A DNA stretch of 51,999 nt, from contig JABFSH010000045.1 of assembly GCA_013140705.1 (NCBI GenBank), forward strand, positions 1 to 51,999, written 5' to 3'. Each line of letters starts with the position of its first letter. Within the stretch, counting starts at the first letter, position 1. Below, piece by piece: positions 36,668 through 44,029 of this stretch. The DNA is from Methylococcaceae bacterium. GTDB lineage: Bacteria; Pseudomonadota; Gammaproteobacteria; Methylococcales; Methylomonadaceae. The position numbers and the translations under genes were made by a program. Under the pieces are notes generated by a model. That model made no database searches. It was not told where the DNA came from and was given only the letters and a program-made list of their open reading frames with translations.

Positions 36668-37543
36668 TTATTTTGTAACCAAACCGGATTCATCAGAGAA
36701 TTTCCATACTCTGGTAATTACCAACACATCAAGTTCTTTCAATAATTCAGAGGGCAATGGCGCAAAAGGCGAGCTCATTCGAACAATCTTTTGCGCGGCT
36801 TCATCAAGAGCCGGATTGCCGGATGATTTGTTTATGCGAATACTGTAAATGGAACCATCTGCTTTAATACCCACGTCCATTGTCAATGTAGCGGAAAAAT
36901 TCTTTTTTGCTGCAACTTCCGGATAATTCAGGTTTCCGGTGCGTTCGACTTTTGACTCCCAATCTTTCATATATTGTGCGGCCATGTATTTGTGCGCACT
37001 GACCGAGTCAACAAATTTTATTTTGGTTTCGTCGGCGCTGGGGTGGCTGAGCCTGATTTCTGCGCCTAATTGCGCTACTTGTTGCTGTAATGATTCTGCC
37101 GAAATGTGGGGTTTTGTTTCAGTGTTGCTGGCAGGGTCGGGGGCTTTGGTGGTGCTGACTTTCTTTTCAGCCGTGTGCTGCGTGACGACTTGCTGTTTGG
37201 CTTTAGGCTTGCTGACTTCGTCGCTCGTTTTGTCGATGGTTTTTTTCTGAGTGCTGCCCTGGCTAGGCAGTTTTTGAGCGGGCGGTTCCGGCATCTTTGC
37301 TTTTTCACCGGCCCCAATCTGGTTTTCCTGGGCAAGAAATTTGGCTTTTTGAGGTATGTTTCGCGCCGGGGTGTTAACAAGAGTGATGTCAATGGCTCTA
37401 CTGAATTTTTCAGGTTCGGGTTTGGAAAAGTTCATGCCCATCACCAAGACAATATGCACCAGGGCAGCCGCGACTAGAGAAATCAACAATGCATCATTGT
37501 CGGATACGTTCGAGGGCGGATCAAATACGGCTTGTCTGGTCAT
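36668..37543 (-). CDS. tonB: TonB family energy transducer
   Basis: A 291-residue protein that couples inner-membrane proton-motive force to outer-membrane transporters. One N-terminal membrane segment (about residues 22-39, LLISLVAAALVHIVLVMGMNF) is followed by a long periplasmic linker rich in Lys, Pro, Ser and Thr. The C-terminal TonB domain (about 205-285) contains YPEVAAKKNFSATLTMDVGIKADGSI and SSGNPALDEAAQKIVR. No exbB-exbD pair is adjacent. The start overlaps the gshB stop by 4 bases, the arrangement seen for tonB3 in Pseudomonas. Confidence 0.92.
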   Translation of the reverse strand: MTRQAVFDPPSNVSDNDALLISLVAAALVHIVLVMGMNFSKPEPEKFSRAIDITLVNTPARNIPQKAKFLAQENQIGAGEKAKMPEPPAQKLPSQGSTQKKTIDKTSDEVSKPKAKQQVVTQHTAEKKVSTTKAPDPASNTETKPHISAESLQQQVAQLGAEIRLSHPSADETKIKFVDSVSAHKYMAAQYMKDWESKVERTGNLNYPEVAAKKNFSATLTMDVGIKADGSIYSIRINKSSGNPALDEAAQKIVRMSSPFAPLPSELLKELDVLVITRVWKFSDESGLVTK

Positions 37544-38490
37544 GCTTGAATGGTTCTTTCAATATGATCCATTAATAGCCCGGCAATATTCAGCCCAAAC
37601 TGTCTGTCCAATTCTTGAACACAGGTTGGGCTGGTCACATTTATTTCGGTCAGCGTATCACCGATGACATCAAGACCCACAAAAATCAGTCCTTTTTCAC
37701 GTAATGTCGGGCCTACCTGTTTGGCTATCCACCAGTCTCTATCTGTCAATTCTCTGCCTTCGGCACTGCCGCCAGCAGCCAGATTACCTCGTGTTTCACC
37801 ATGCGCAGGTATGCGCGCCAACGCATAAGGAACAGCTTCGCCATTAACCAGCAGGATGCGTTTATCACCGTCCTTGATCGCAGGCAGATATTTTTGTGCC
37901 ATCACATAGCGACTGTTGAATTTCGTCATGGTTTCCAGGATGACGCTGAGATTGGGATCGCCCTGTCGTAAATGAAAAATGGACGTCCCACCCATGCCAT
38001 CTAATGGCTTCAGAATGATCTCCTCTTGTTCATTTAAAAATTCCCTGATCCTTGCCGATTCTCGAGCCACGAGTGTTTCAGCGCAACATTGCGGAAACCA
38101 GGCGGTAAACAATTTTTCATTGGCATCTCGCAAGGATTGAGGTTTGTTGACTACATAGACTCCCAAACTTTCGGCACGTTCCAGAAGATAGGTGGCATAA
38201 ATGTATTCCTGGTCAAAAGGAGGATCTTTGCGCATTAGAATGACATCCAACTGGTCAAGAGGAATATCCTGTTCTGCAATAAATTGATACCATTGCTGCG
38301 GGTTTCGTTCAACCTTCAGGGTGCGTGTTCTGGCGTAAGCTCTGCCGTTCCTTAAAAATAAATCATTCAGTTCCATGTAGTGCAACTCCCAGCCTCGGGC
38401 TTGAGCTTCAAGTAACATGGCAAAACTGGTGTCTTTCTTGATATTAATATGGTCTATGGTGTCCATGACCATGCCGAGTTTAATAGGCAT
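37540..38490 (-). CDS. gshB: Glutathione synthetase
   Basis: A 316-residue ATP-grasp ligase that joins gamma-glutamylcysteine and glycine to make glutathione. Family stretches include GMVMDTIDHINIKKDTSFAM at the N-terminus, MRKDPPFDQEYIYATYLLE, LKPLDGMGGTSIF, GETRGNLAAGG and INVTSPTCVQELDR. Full length for the family (E. coli 315). It is the first gene of the leftward gshB-tonB-algH-ruvX-pyr cluster. Confidence 0.97.
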   Translation of the reverse strand: MPIKLGMVMDTIDHINIKKDTSFAMLLEAQARGWELHYMELNDLFLRNGRAYARTRTLKVERNPQQWYQFIAEQDIPLDQLDVILMRKDPPFDQEYIYATYLLERAESLGVYVVNKPQSLRDANEKLFTAWFPQCCAETLVARESARIREFLNEQEEIILKPLDGMGGTSIFHLRQGDPNLSVILETMTKFNSRYVMAQKYLPAIKDGDKRILLVNGEAVPYALARIPAHGETRGNLAAGGSAEGRELTDRDWWIAKQVGPTLREKGLIFVGLDVIGDTLTEINVTSPTCVQELDRQFGLNIAGLLMDHIERTIQA

Positions 38491-38840
38491 TGTTATCTTC
38501 TTCTGTTTTGTGGCGCTTAAATAAACGCATTAAAAATTGATGCTAATGAAGACGCGAGGGCTTGTCTTGAGCAATTTAAAGTCTGGGGCTTGTATTGGAG
38601 GGCATCGATAAGAACAGAGTATGTTGGCCACCCCGCTACAGAAGTGCAGTTTGATACCATGATATTGAATGAATGCCGCTGTTGACCGGTCGAAATTATC
38701 TTCACGAAATAAAAAACTCGTTCTTTTTAGGAGATTAAAAAGGATATTGATCCATTTTATAGATTGTTATTTACCTTGAAAAGAATTTTTGGTATAAAGG
38801 TCGGCTAACTTTAAAATATTTGGTACACAAGAGGTTTATC
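38491..38840. other. Divergent region between gshB and rpmB
   Basis: 350 bases between two divergent transcription units. The rpmB promoter (38770-38798) lies at its right end. A 62-codon open frame on the minus strand (38517-38705) has no ribosome site and no protein-like features, so I do not call it. No gshB promoter stands out. Confidence 0.5.
38770..38798 (+). promoter_or_regulatory. Probable sigma-70 promoter of rpmB-rpmG
   Basis: TTTACC (38770-38775) and TATAAA (38793-38798) are separated by 17 bases, with an AT-rich stretch before the -35. Transcription would start near 38805, giving a leader of about 36 bases before the rpmB ATG. Confidence 0.55.
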
Positions 38841-39077
38841 ATGTCCAGGGTCTGTCAAGTAACAGGTAAACAACCTGTTGTTGGTAATAACGTATCACAC
38901 GCAAACAACAAAACCAAGAGACGCTTTTTGCCAAATCTGCATCACCACAGATTCTGGGTTGAAAGCGAGAATCGTTGGGTTCGTCTAAGAGTCTCCGCCA
39001 AGGGCATGCGGGTTATTGATAAGAGAGGAATAGACGCGGTTTTGGCTGATTTGCGAAAAAATGGCTTAAAGGCATAA
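38841..39077 (+). CDS. rpmB: 50S ribosomal protein L28
   Basis: A 78-residue L28 protein ([50 protein letters not shown]). ATG 38841 is preceded by AAGAGG. It is the first gene of the rpmB-rpmG pair; rpmG begins 13 bases after its stop, the usual proteobacterial order. Confidence 0.98.
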   Translation: MSRVCQVTGKQPVVGNNVSHANNKTKRRFLPNLHHHRFWVESENRWVRLRVSAKGMRVIDKRGIDAVLADLRKNGLKA

Positions 39078-39090
39078 TTAGGAGATAAAA

Positions 39091-39246
39091 ATGCGCGATA
39101 AAATAAAATTAATTTCTACTGAAGGCACAGGTCATTTTTATACAACAACTAAAAACAAGCGAACTATGCCTGAAAAAATGGAGATCAAAAAATTTGATCC
39201 CGTTGTACGTAAACACGTCATGTACAAAGAAGCAAAAATCAAGTAA
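39091..39246 (+). CDS. rpmG: 50S ribosomal protein L33
   Basis: A 51-residue L33 protein, beginning [19 protein letters not shown] and ending [15 protein letters not shown] lies 8 bases before the ATG. No zinc-binding cysteines are present, so it is the cysteine-free (C-) form. Typical length for the family and co-transcribed with rpmB. Confidence 0.97.
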   Translation: MRDKIKLISTEGTGHFYTTTKNKRTMPEKMEIKKFDPVVRKHVMYKEAKIK

Positions 39247-39280
39247 ACGCTGGTTTTAAAACTTCTCTGCCGGACCCGCT

Positions 39281-39303
39281 AGCCACAGTGCACTACTGTG
39301 GTT
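39281..39303. terminator. Hairpin between convergent rpmG and cNMP-binding gene
   Basis: CCACAGT/ACTGTGG (7 bp, extendable to 9 with a G-T pair) with a 5-base loop, between two convergent genes. No T-run follows on either strand, so its role as a terminator is only positional. Confidence 0.45.
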
Positions 39304-39340
39304 GTGCAGGCCACAAGTAAAATGTTAAATCTTAACAGTG

Positions 39341-40666
39341 CTACTTAGACTGAATTAGTTTTTCAAGCTGCTGTTTTTCATTTTTAAGCTTGGTGTATTT
39401 TTCCTGAAGATGCTGATTGATTCTTCTCAGTTGTTCATTTTCGGATTTAAGAATTTTCACTTGCTCTTCCAGCGCATCCCTGTCGATCAGATTCGGATTG
39501 TAATCAATCGATTCTGATCGTTTGTCATAATTCTTGGTTTTATCAACAAGAATTTTTTCAGTGCCAATGAGCGTTTCGTGGCCATCATCTATTTTAAAAA
39601 GTGCAGATTCATGTTTAGGATCTGGCGCTACGCTTGCCATGCCGCCTTTTAGAATCATTGCATCAAATTTATTTCTCAACAGTAGGAATGCAGCCGCTTC
39701 ACTGATTTTGCCATCGCCGCAAACAACGATAACGGGTTTTTCCCGATTTAAGGACTTGATATAAACCCGTAAAGAGAAAAAAGGCACATTGGTGCTGTTT
39801 TTCAAGTGCCTGACTTCATAGTCATCCTGCGAGCGTACATCAAGCAGATTGGCGCCATGTTTGATCGCCAGCTGCATTTCGTTATAATCCACAAACTTTA
39901 AAGACGGTTCCTTGATCAACTTAACAAATTGTTCTTTATCAAGCTGCATCAAAACCGCATCGGTTAATGCTGTAATGGTGACATTCCTGGGAAAGTCAGA
40001 CAGCAAGGCATCTTCGCCGAAAGTGTCTCCTTTACCGAGCTTGGCGAGTTTAATTTCTTTGGCGCTCGGTGTGGGTTTACGCGAAACCTGGCATTCTCCA
40101 CTTTTTATCAAATAATAATAATCGCCCTTGCCGCCTTGCTCGACAATGACTTCACCTTGCTTGTAACAGACACCGTTCAGGCTGATAAGAATTTTTTGTA
40201 AGTTGGCGGGCGGTAAGCGTTGAAAAATGGGAGTCTTCAGTAACGCTGTCATCCAATCATCTGACCCATCTTCAGATTCTTCAATGACCATATAACTTTT
40301 ATCCTCTTTATAGATTAACGGCGGGGGATTATTGACAACGTCAGCATCCAATCGCACAAAACGAACCAGGCCATTAGCAACTGCATCGATTTTTCTAGGT
40401 ATTTGGTGAGCTAGTGCGAATCTTGCAGATTCACTCGTCGCATTGATCACTTCAACAATAAGCCCTTCTGCCTGAAGAACAACTTCCCCACTGATAAGGT
40501 AAACCAGATGTGTGTCAGTATCGCCTCTGTTAAACAAGGCCTGGTCTTCAATTTCTTCAATAGTGATATCAGCACATAAGGCGCTAAATGGGGCGGCTGG
40601 CAGTGTTGCTAACGGGATCAATTTACGAATGATCTGACCTTCTTTTGAATCGACCTCTACCGCCAT
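39341..40666 (-). CDS. cNMP-binding, rhodanese and coiled-coil protein
   Basis: A 441-residue cytoplasmic protein with an unusual order of parts. Residues about 13-115 look like a weak cyclic-nucleotide-binding-like fold. Residues about 140-258 form a clearer cNMP-binding domain with the phosphate-binding cassette FGEDALLSDFPRNVTI (Glu218, Arg227). Residues about 260-350 form a rhodanese domain with loop CGDGKIS (Cys316). The last 50 residues are a predicted coiled coil rich in Glu, Lys and Gln. There is no DNA-binding domain, so it is not a Crp-type regulator. Sulfur transfer or rhodanese-like signalling gated by a nucleotide is a reasonable guess. It is a single gene, divergent from the Do protease. 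Confidence 0.82.
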   Translation of the reverse strand: MAVEVDSKEGQIIRKLIPLATLPAAPFSALCADITIEEIEDQALFNRGDTDTHLVYLISGEVVLQAEGLIVEVINATSESARFALAHQIPRKIDAVANGLVRFVRLDADVVNNPPPLIYKEDKSYMVIEESEDGSDDWMTALLKTPIFQRLPPANLQKILISLNGVCYKQGEVIVEQGGKGDYYYLIKSGECQVSRKPTPSAKEIKLAKLGKGDTFGEDALLSDFPRNVTITALTDAVLMQLDKEQFVKLIKEPSLKFVDYNEMQLAIKHGANLLDVRSQDDYEVRHLKNSTNVPFFSLRVYIKSLNREKPVIVVCGDGKISEAAAFLLLRNKFDAMILKGGMASVAPDPKHESALFKIDDGHETLIGTEKILVDKTKNYDKRSESIDYNPNLIDRDALEEQVKILKSENEQLRRINQHLQEKYTKLKNEKQQLEKLIQSK

Positions 40667-40746
40667 GAGTATTTCTCGAGCAAGACTAAGCCTGCATATA
40701 TTAGATCATTTTCAATTTATTGTTTAAAAATAGCAGAATCTCACAC

Positions 40747-40774
40747 TTGTATTAAACATTTTCGGCTCTATATT
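40747..40774 (+). promoter_or_regulatory. Possible promoter of the Do-family protease
   Basis: TTGTAT (40747-40752) and TATATT (40769-40774) with a 16-base spacer, placed about 30 bases upstream of the protease start. No sigma-E type motif was recognised. Confidence 0.4.
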
Positions 40775-40803
40775 GTCTACCGCCCATTACTAACAACCCT
40801 TGG

Positions 40804-42174
40804 ATGATTATAATGAGAACAAAGCCAGCAAATCAGCTGTTATCATGTCTAGTTTTTTGTATGAGTGTTATGCCCCTATTATCACACGCTGCCGGATTGC
40901 CGCCCAGCGCAGAGGGTATGCCTATGCCATCGCTGGCACCCATGCTTGAACGCAGTATGCCTGCAGTCGTCAATATTTCCACTTCAACCAATATTGAAGT
41001 TAGAGAAAATCCATTGATGCAGGATCCATTTTTTCGTCAATTCTTTCAGATGCCTAACCAGTCTCGGCAACAGCAAAAAAATAGCTTGGGTTCAGGTGTC
41101 ATTATTGATAGTGATCACGGCTATGTTCTCACGAATAATCATGTCATTGATAAGGCGGATAAAATTAAGGTGACATTGAATGATGGTCGGCAGTTGACAG
41201 CCGAATTAATTGGAACTGATCCCGAAGCCGATGTGGCCATCATTCAGATTCCTGCAGACCACCTTACGCAGTTGCCGATTGCCAACTCCAGTGAACTCAG
41301 AGTTGGTGATTTTGTTGTTGCTATTGGCAATCCATTTGGTTTAGGTCAAACCGTCACTTCCGGAATTATTAGTGCCTTAGGTCGTTCCGGGCTCGGCATC
41401 GAGGGTTATGAAGATTTCATTCAGACCGATGCATCCATTAACCCGGGAAATTCCGGCGGTGCTCTGGTGAATCTTCGTGGTGAATTTATCGGCATGAATA
41501 CCGCAATTTTGGCGCCTTCCGGTGGCAATGTTGGAATCGGTTTTGCAATTCCCTCGAACATGGTCATGACGATCAAAGAGTCATTAGTTAAACATGGAGA
41601 AGTTCGTCGCGGCTTGCTGGGTGTGACAACACAAGATTTAACGCCGGAATTAGTCAGTGCGTTCAATCTGAAAAATAAACAGGGCGCAGCCATAAGTCGG
41701 ATTGAAAATAACTCACCCGCTGCAAAGGCTGGCCTGGAGCCAGGCGACATTATTGTTGCGGCCAATGGCCGAACGATTAGAAATAGTCAGGATATTCGCA
41801 ACATTATCGGTTTGATGCAGATAGGCGATAAAGTCAATATCGAATATTTCCGCGGCAATGAGAAGAAGGAAGTGACCGCAATCATCGGTAAACCTGAAAG
41901 ACCGCAATTGGCCGGTAAACTATTGCATTACACGCTGCAGGGCACTGTGTTGAGTTCAACCCAGAAAGATCAGGTCGAAGGCGTATTAATCGAAAAAATA
42001 GAGACGTCATCAGGTGCCTGGAAAGTGGGGCTTCGACCGGGCGATGTGATTGTATCGGCAAACCGGTATCGCATTCATAACCTGAATGAGTTCAAAGAGG
42101 TCGTTGATCCTGAAAATCCTTTACTGATTAATATTCAACGAGGACCGGAAGGCTTTTTTGTAGTCCTGAAATAA
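40804..42174 (+). CDS. degQ: Do-family periplasmic serine protease (DegQ/DegP-like)
   Basis: A 456-residue HtrA-type protease that degrades or refolds damaged periplasmic proteins. A signal peptide (cleavage near SHAAG, residues 28-31) precedes the trypsin-like domain with the catalytic triad His113 (NNHVID), Asp143 (EADVAII) and Ser217 (GNSGGAL). Two PDZ domains follow (about 265-355 and 365-455). The length is typical of DegQ/MucD. It lacks the long Q-linker (LA loop) of E. coli DegP, which favours DegQ. Two in-frame ATGs (40804, 40813) could be the start; neither has a strong ribosome site. Confidence 0.94.
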   Translation: MIIMRTKPANQLLSCLVFCMSVMPLLSHAAGLPPSAEGMPMPSLAPMLERSMPAVVNISTSTNIEVRENPLMQDPFFRQFFQMPNQSRQQQKNSLGSGVIIDSDHGYVLTNNHVIDKADKIKVTLNDGRQLTAELIGTDPEADVAIIQIPADHLTQLPIANSSELRVGDFVVAIGNPFGLGQTVTSGIISALGRSGLGIEGYEDFIQTDASINPGNSGGALVNLRGEFIGMNTAILAPSGGNVGIGFAIPSNMVMTIKESLVKHGEVRRGLLGVTTQDLTPELVSAFNLKNKQGAAISRIENNSPAAKAGLEPGDIIVAANGRTIRNSQDIRNIIGLMQIGDKVNIEYFRGNEKKEVTAIIGKPERPQLAGKLLHYTLQGTVLSSTQKDQVEGVLIEKIETSSGAWKVGLRPGDVIVSANRYRIHNLNEFKEVVDPENPLLINIQRGPEGFFVVLK

Positions 42175-42192
42175 GTTAAGCGTTGGAACTGG

Positions 42193-42217
42193 GGCTCTTG
42201 GGTTTTTTTAAAGAGCC
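42193..42217 (+). terminator. Weak hairpin after the protease gene
   Basis: GGCTCTT/AAGAGCC (7 bp) enclosing a T-rich loop, 19 bases after the protease stop. The T-run lies in the loop and not after the stem, so this is unlikely to be the main terminator; the stronger one is at 42249-42287. Confidence 0.35.
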
Positions 42218-42248
42218 TCAGCGCGCGTGGGTCGCTCGTTTTAGCACT

Positions 42249-42287
42249 GAAAAGCCGCCATCCTTGAGTTAATCATGGCGGCTTTTC
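42249..42287. terminator. Bidirectional terminator between the protease and GlcG-like gene
   Basis: A perfect 13-bp stem GAAAAGCCGCCAT/ATGGCGGCTTTTC with a 13-base loop. The T-run at each end means it can stop transcription from both the rightward protease and the leftward GlcG-like gene, whose stop codon is 3 bases away. Confidence 0.85.
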
Positions 42288-42289
42288 AA

Positions 42290-42718
42290 CTAGATTCCGG
42301 CAATTAAACCAGTAGCCTCAATCCCTTTGATCGCACAACACTCATCCTGATCGGACACGTCACCACTAACCCCGACTGCGCCCAGTAAGTTATTTTCTGC
42401 ATCGCAAATCAGAACGCCTCCGGCGACCGGCATAATCTTTCCATCTGCTACATCGATCAATGCATTCATAAAATCCGGCCTTTGTAAGGCGACATCGGCC
42501 AGACTGCGTGAAGAAACGCCCATGTTGACGGCGCCAAAGGCTTTTGCGGTTGCGATTTTTTGTCTGATCATGCTGGCCCCGTCTTCTCGCTGCATGGCCT
42601 TTAAATGTCCTGCCGAATCCAGAACCACTACAGTCAGTGGTGCCAAATCCAGCTCTCTGGCTTTGTATATGGCTGTCTGTATGATCAGGTTGGCTTGTTT
42701 GAGTGTAAGTGCTGTCAT
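42290..42718 (-). CDS. GlcG/HbpS family protein (DUF336)
   Basis: A 142-residue protein of the GlcG/HbpS-like family (DUF336). Family stretches are LTVVVLDSAGHLKAMQREDGAS, KIATAKAFGAVNM, VAGGVLICDAENNLLGAVGVSG and DQDECCAIKGIEA. Some members bind haem or cobalamin or belong to dehydrogenase operons; no specific role can be deduced here. ATG 42718 is preceded by GGTGAG at 8 bases; a GTG four codons upstream is less likely. It begins 14 bases after the tesA stop on the same strand and probably shares its transcript. Confidence 0.85.
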   Translation of the reverse strand: MTALTLKQANLIIQTAIYKARELDLAPLTVVVLDSAGHLKAMQREDGASMIRQKIATAKAFGAVNMGVSSRSLADVALQRPDFMNALIDVADGKIMPVAGGVLICDAENNLLGAVGVSGDVSDQDECCAIKGIEATGLIAGI

Positions 42719-42732
42719 GGGTAAACTCACCG

Positions 42733-43338
42733 TTATTTTAAAAGTGGTTTCAGGTAATGCCAGACTTTGTCGGCAATAAGTGGTTGTGCTTTGGCGTTTG
42801 GATGCAGTCCGTCGGCTTGCATCAAGTCTTTATCCAGCGCAATGCCTTCAAGAGTGAAGGGAATGATCGGTACGTCGAGTTCTTTAGCTATTTGCGGGTA
42901 AACCTGATAAAACATGTCGGTATAGCGTTTGCCATAATTTGGCATGATTTTCATGCCGAGCAATAAAACCTTGGTATCGATTTTCTGTGCCCGGTGGATA
43001 ATTTCAGAAATATTCTTTTTTAGCAACGCAGGCGGTAATCCGTGAAGGCCGTCATTAGCCCCCAGTTCTATCACCAGAATTTTGGGATGATGGTTGGATA
43101 ATATGGGATCTATTCTTGCCAGGCCTCCAGAGCTGGTATCTCCGCTAATGCTTTCGTTGATAATGACGCAGCAATCAGACCCTGCCTGCAGCTTTTTGTC
43201 AATCAGGACAACCCAGCCCTGCCCGGCTTCAAGACCGTATCCGGCGCTGATACTATCGCCTAAAACAACTATGTTAGACTTGGCAAAAGTGACCTCGGTT
43301 GTCACAAATAATATTATGGCAAAAATTAAACGGATCAT
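42733..43338 (-). CDS. tesA: Acyl-CoA thioesterase I / lysophospholipase (GDSL esterase)
   Basis: A 201-residue periplasmic SGNH hydrolase. The signal peptide ends near TFAKS. The catalytic Ser29 is in GDSISAGYG; block III is ELGANDGLHG, and the C-terminal Asp and His are in ADGLHPN. This is the E. coli TesA/ApeA type that hydrolyses thioesters, lysophospholipids and small esters. It is divergent from ybbA, the two start codons being 1 base apart. The tesA-ybbA-ybbP arrangement is the same as in E. coli. Confidence 0.95.
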   Translation of the reverse strand: MIRLIFAIILFVTTEVTFAKSNIVVLGDSISAGYGLEAGQGWVVLIDKKLQAGSDCCVIINESISGDTSSGGLARIDPILSNHHPKILVIELGANDGLHGLPPALLKKNISEIIHRAQKIDTKVLLLGMKIMPNYGKRYTDMFYQVYPQIAKELDVPIIPFTLEGIALDKDLMQADGLHPNAKAQPLIADKVWHYLKPLLK

Positions 43339-43339
43339 T

Positions 43340-44029
43340 ATGCAATCTCAAACAGATAAAGCAGTTGAATACCTTATAGTAGCAGAGAGGCTGAGTAAAT
43401 CAGTCATGACATCTGAGGGAATATTGGATATCTTGTCATCGATTGATCTGCTGATCAAGCCCGGAGAAAGCATGGCCATTGTTGGCGAATCCGGTTCAGG
43501 AAAATCGACGTTGATCAGTTTGTTGGCAGGTCTGGATACACCGAGTGCCGGAACCATACGGCTTAATGGCAATGATCTGACTGTCATGGATGAAGATGGC
43601 CGTGCGGCAATACGTAATGCATTGGTGGGATTTGTTTTTCAATCATTTCAGTTATTACCAACATTAACGGCATTGGAGAATGTGATGCTGCCATTGGAAT
43701 TGAGCGGCGATAAAGACGCCAAAATTGCCGCTACGGCCTTATTGAGCAGAGTGGGATTGTCTCATCGCTTAACACATACACCTCGACAACTTTCGGGGGG
43801 AGAACAACAACGTGTCGCACTGGCCAGAGCCTTTGTTACGCGCCCTGTCATTCTTTTTGCTGACGAGCCGACCGGCAATCTGGATAGTAAGACCGGCGCC
43901 ATCATTATCGATTTATTGTTTCAATTGAATTTGGAAAATAATACCACGCTGATTTTAGTCACCCATGATCAGGTGCTGGCGTCACGTTGCCAGCGAACAA
44001 TCAGACTGGAGTCCGGGAAACTGGTATGA
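43340..44029 (+). CDS. ybbA: ABC transporter ATP-binding protein YbbA
   Basis: A 229-residue ATPase of the LolD/MacB class. It has Walker [10 protein letters not shown], the Q-loop [10 protein letters not shown], the signature [15 protein letters not shown], and Walker [14 protein letters not shown]. The LolD-class proteins work with FtsX-type permeases and move lipoproteins or hydrophobic compounds by mechanical transfer rather than import. ATG 43340 is chosen by comparison with E. coli YbbA (228 residues). Its stop overlaps the start of ybbP (ATGA), so they are one unit. Confidence 0.95.
   Translation: MQSQTDKAVEYLIVAERLSKSVMTSEGILDILSSIDLLIKPGESMAIVGESGSGKSTLISLLAGLDTPSAGTIRLNGNDLTVMDEDGRAAIRNALVGFVFQSFQLLPTLTALENVMLPLELSGDKDAKIAATALLSRVGLSHRLTHTPRQLSGGEQQRVALARAFVTRPVILFADEPTGNLDSKTGAIIIDLLFQLNLENNTTLILVTHDQVLASRCQRTIRLESGKLV

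Noticed and set aside
38517-38705. 62-codon minus-strand open frame before rpmB
   Set aside because: No ribosome site and low-information sequence; the region is a divergent promoter gap.
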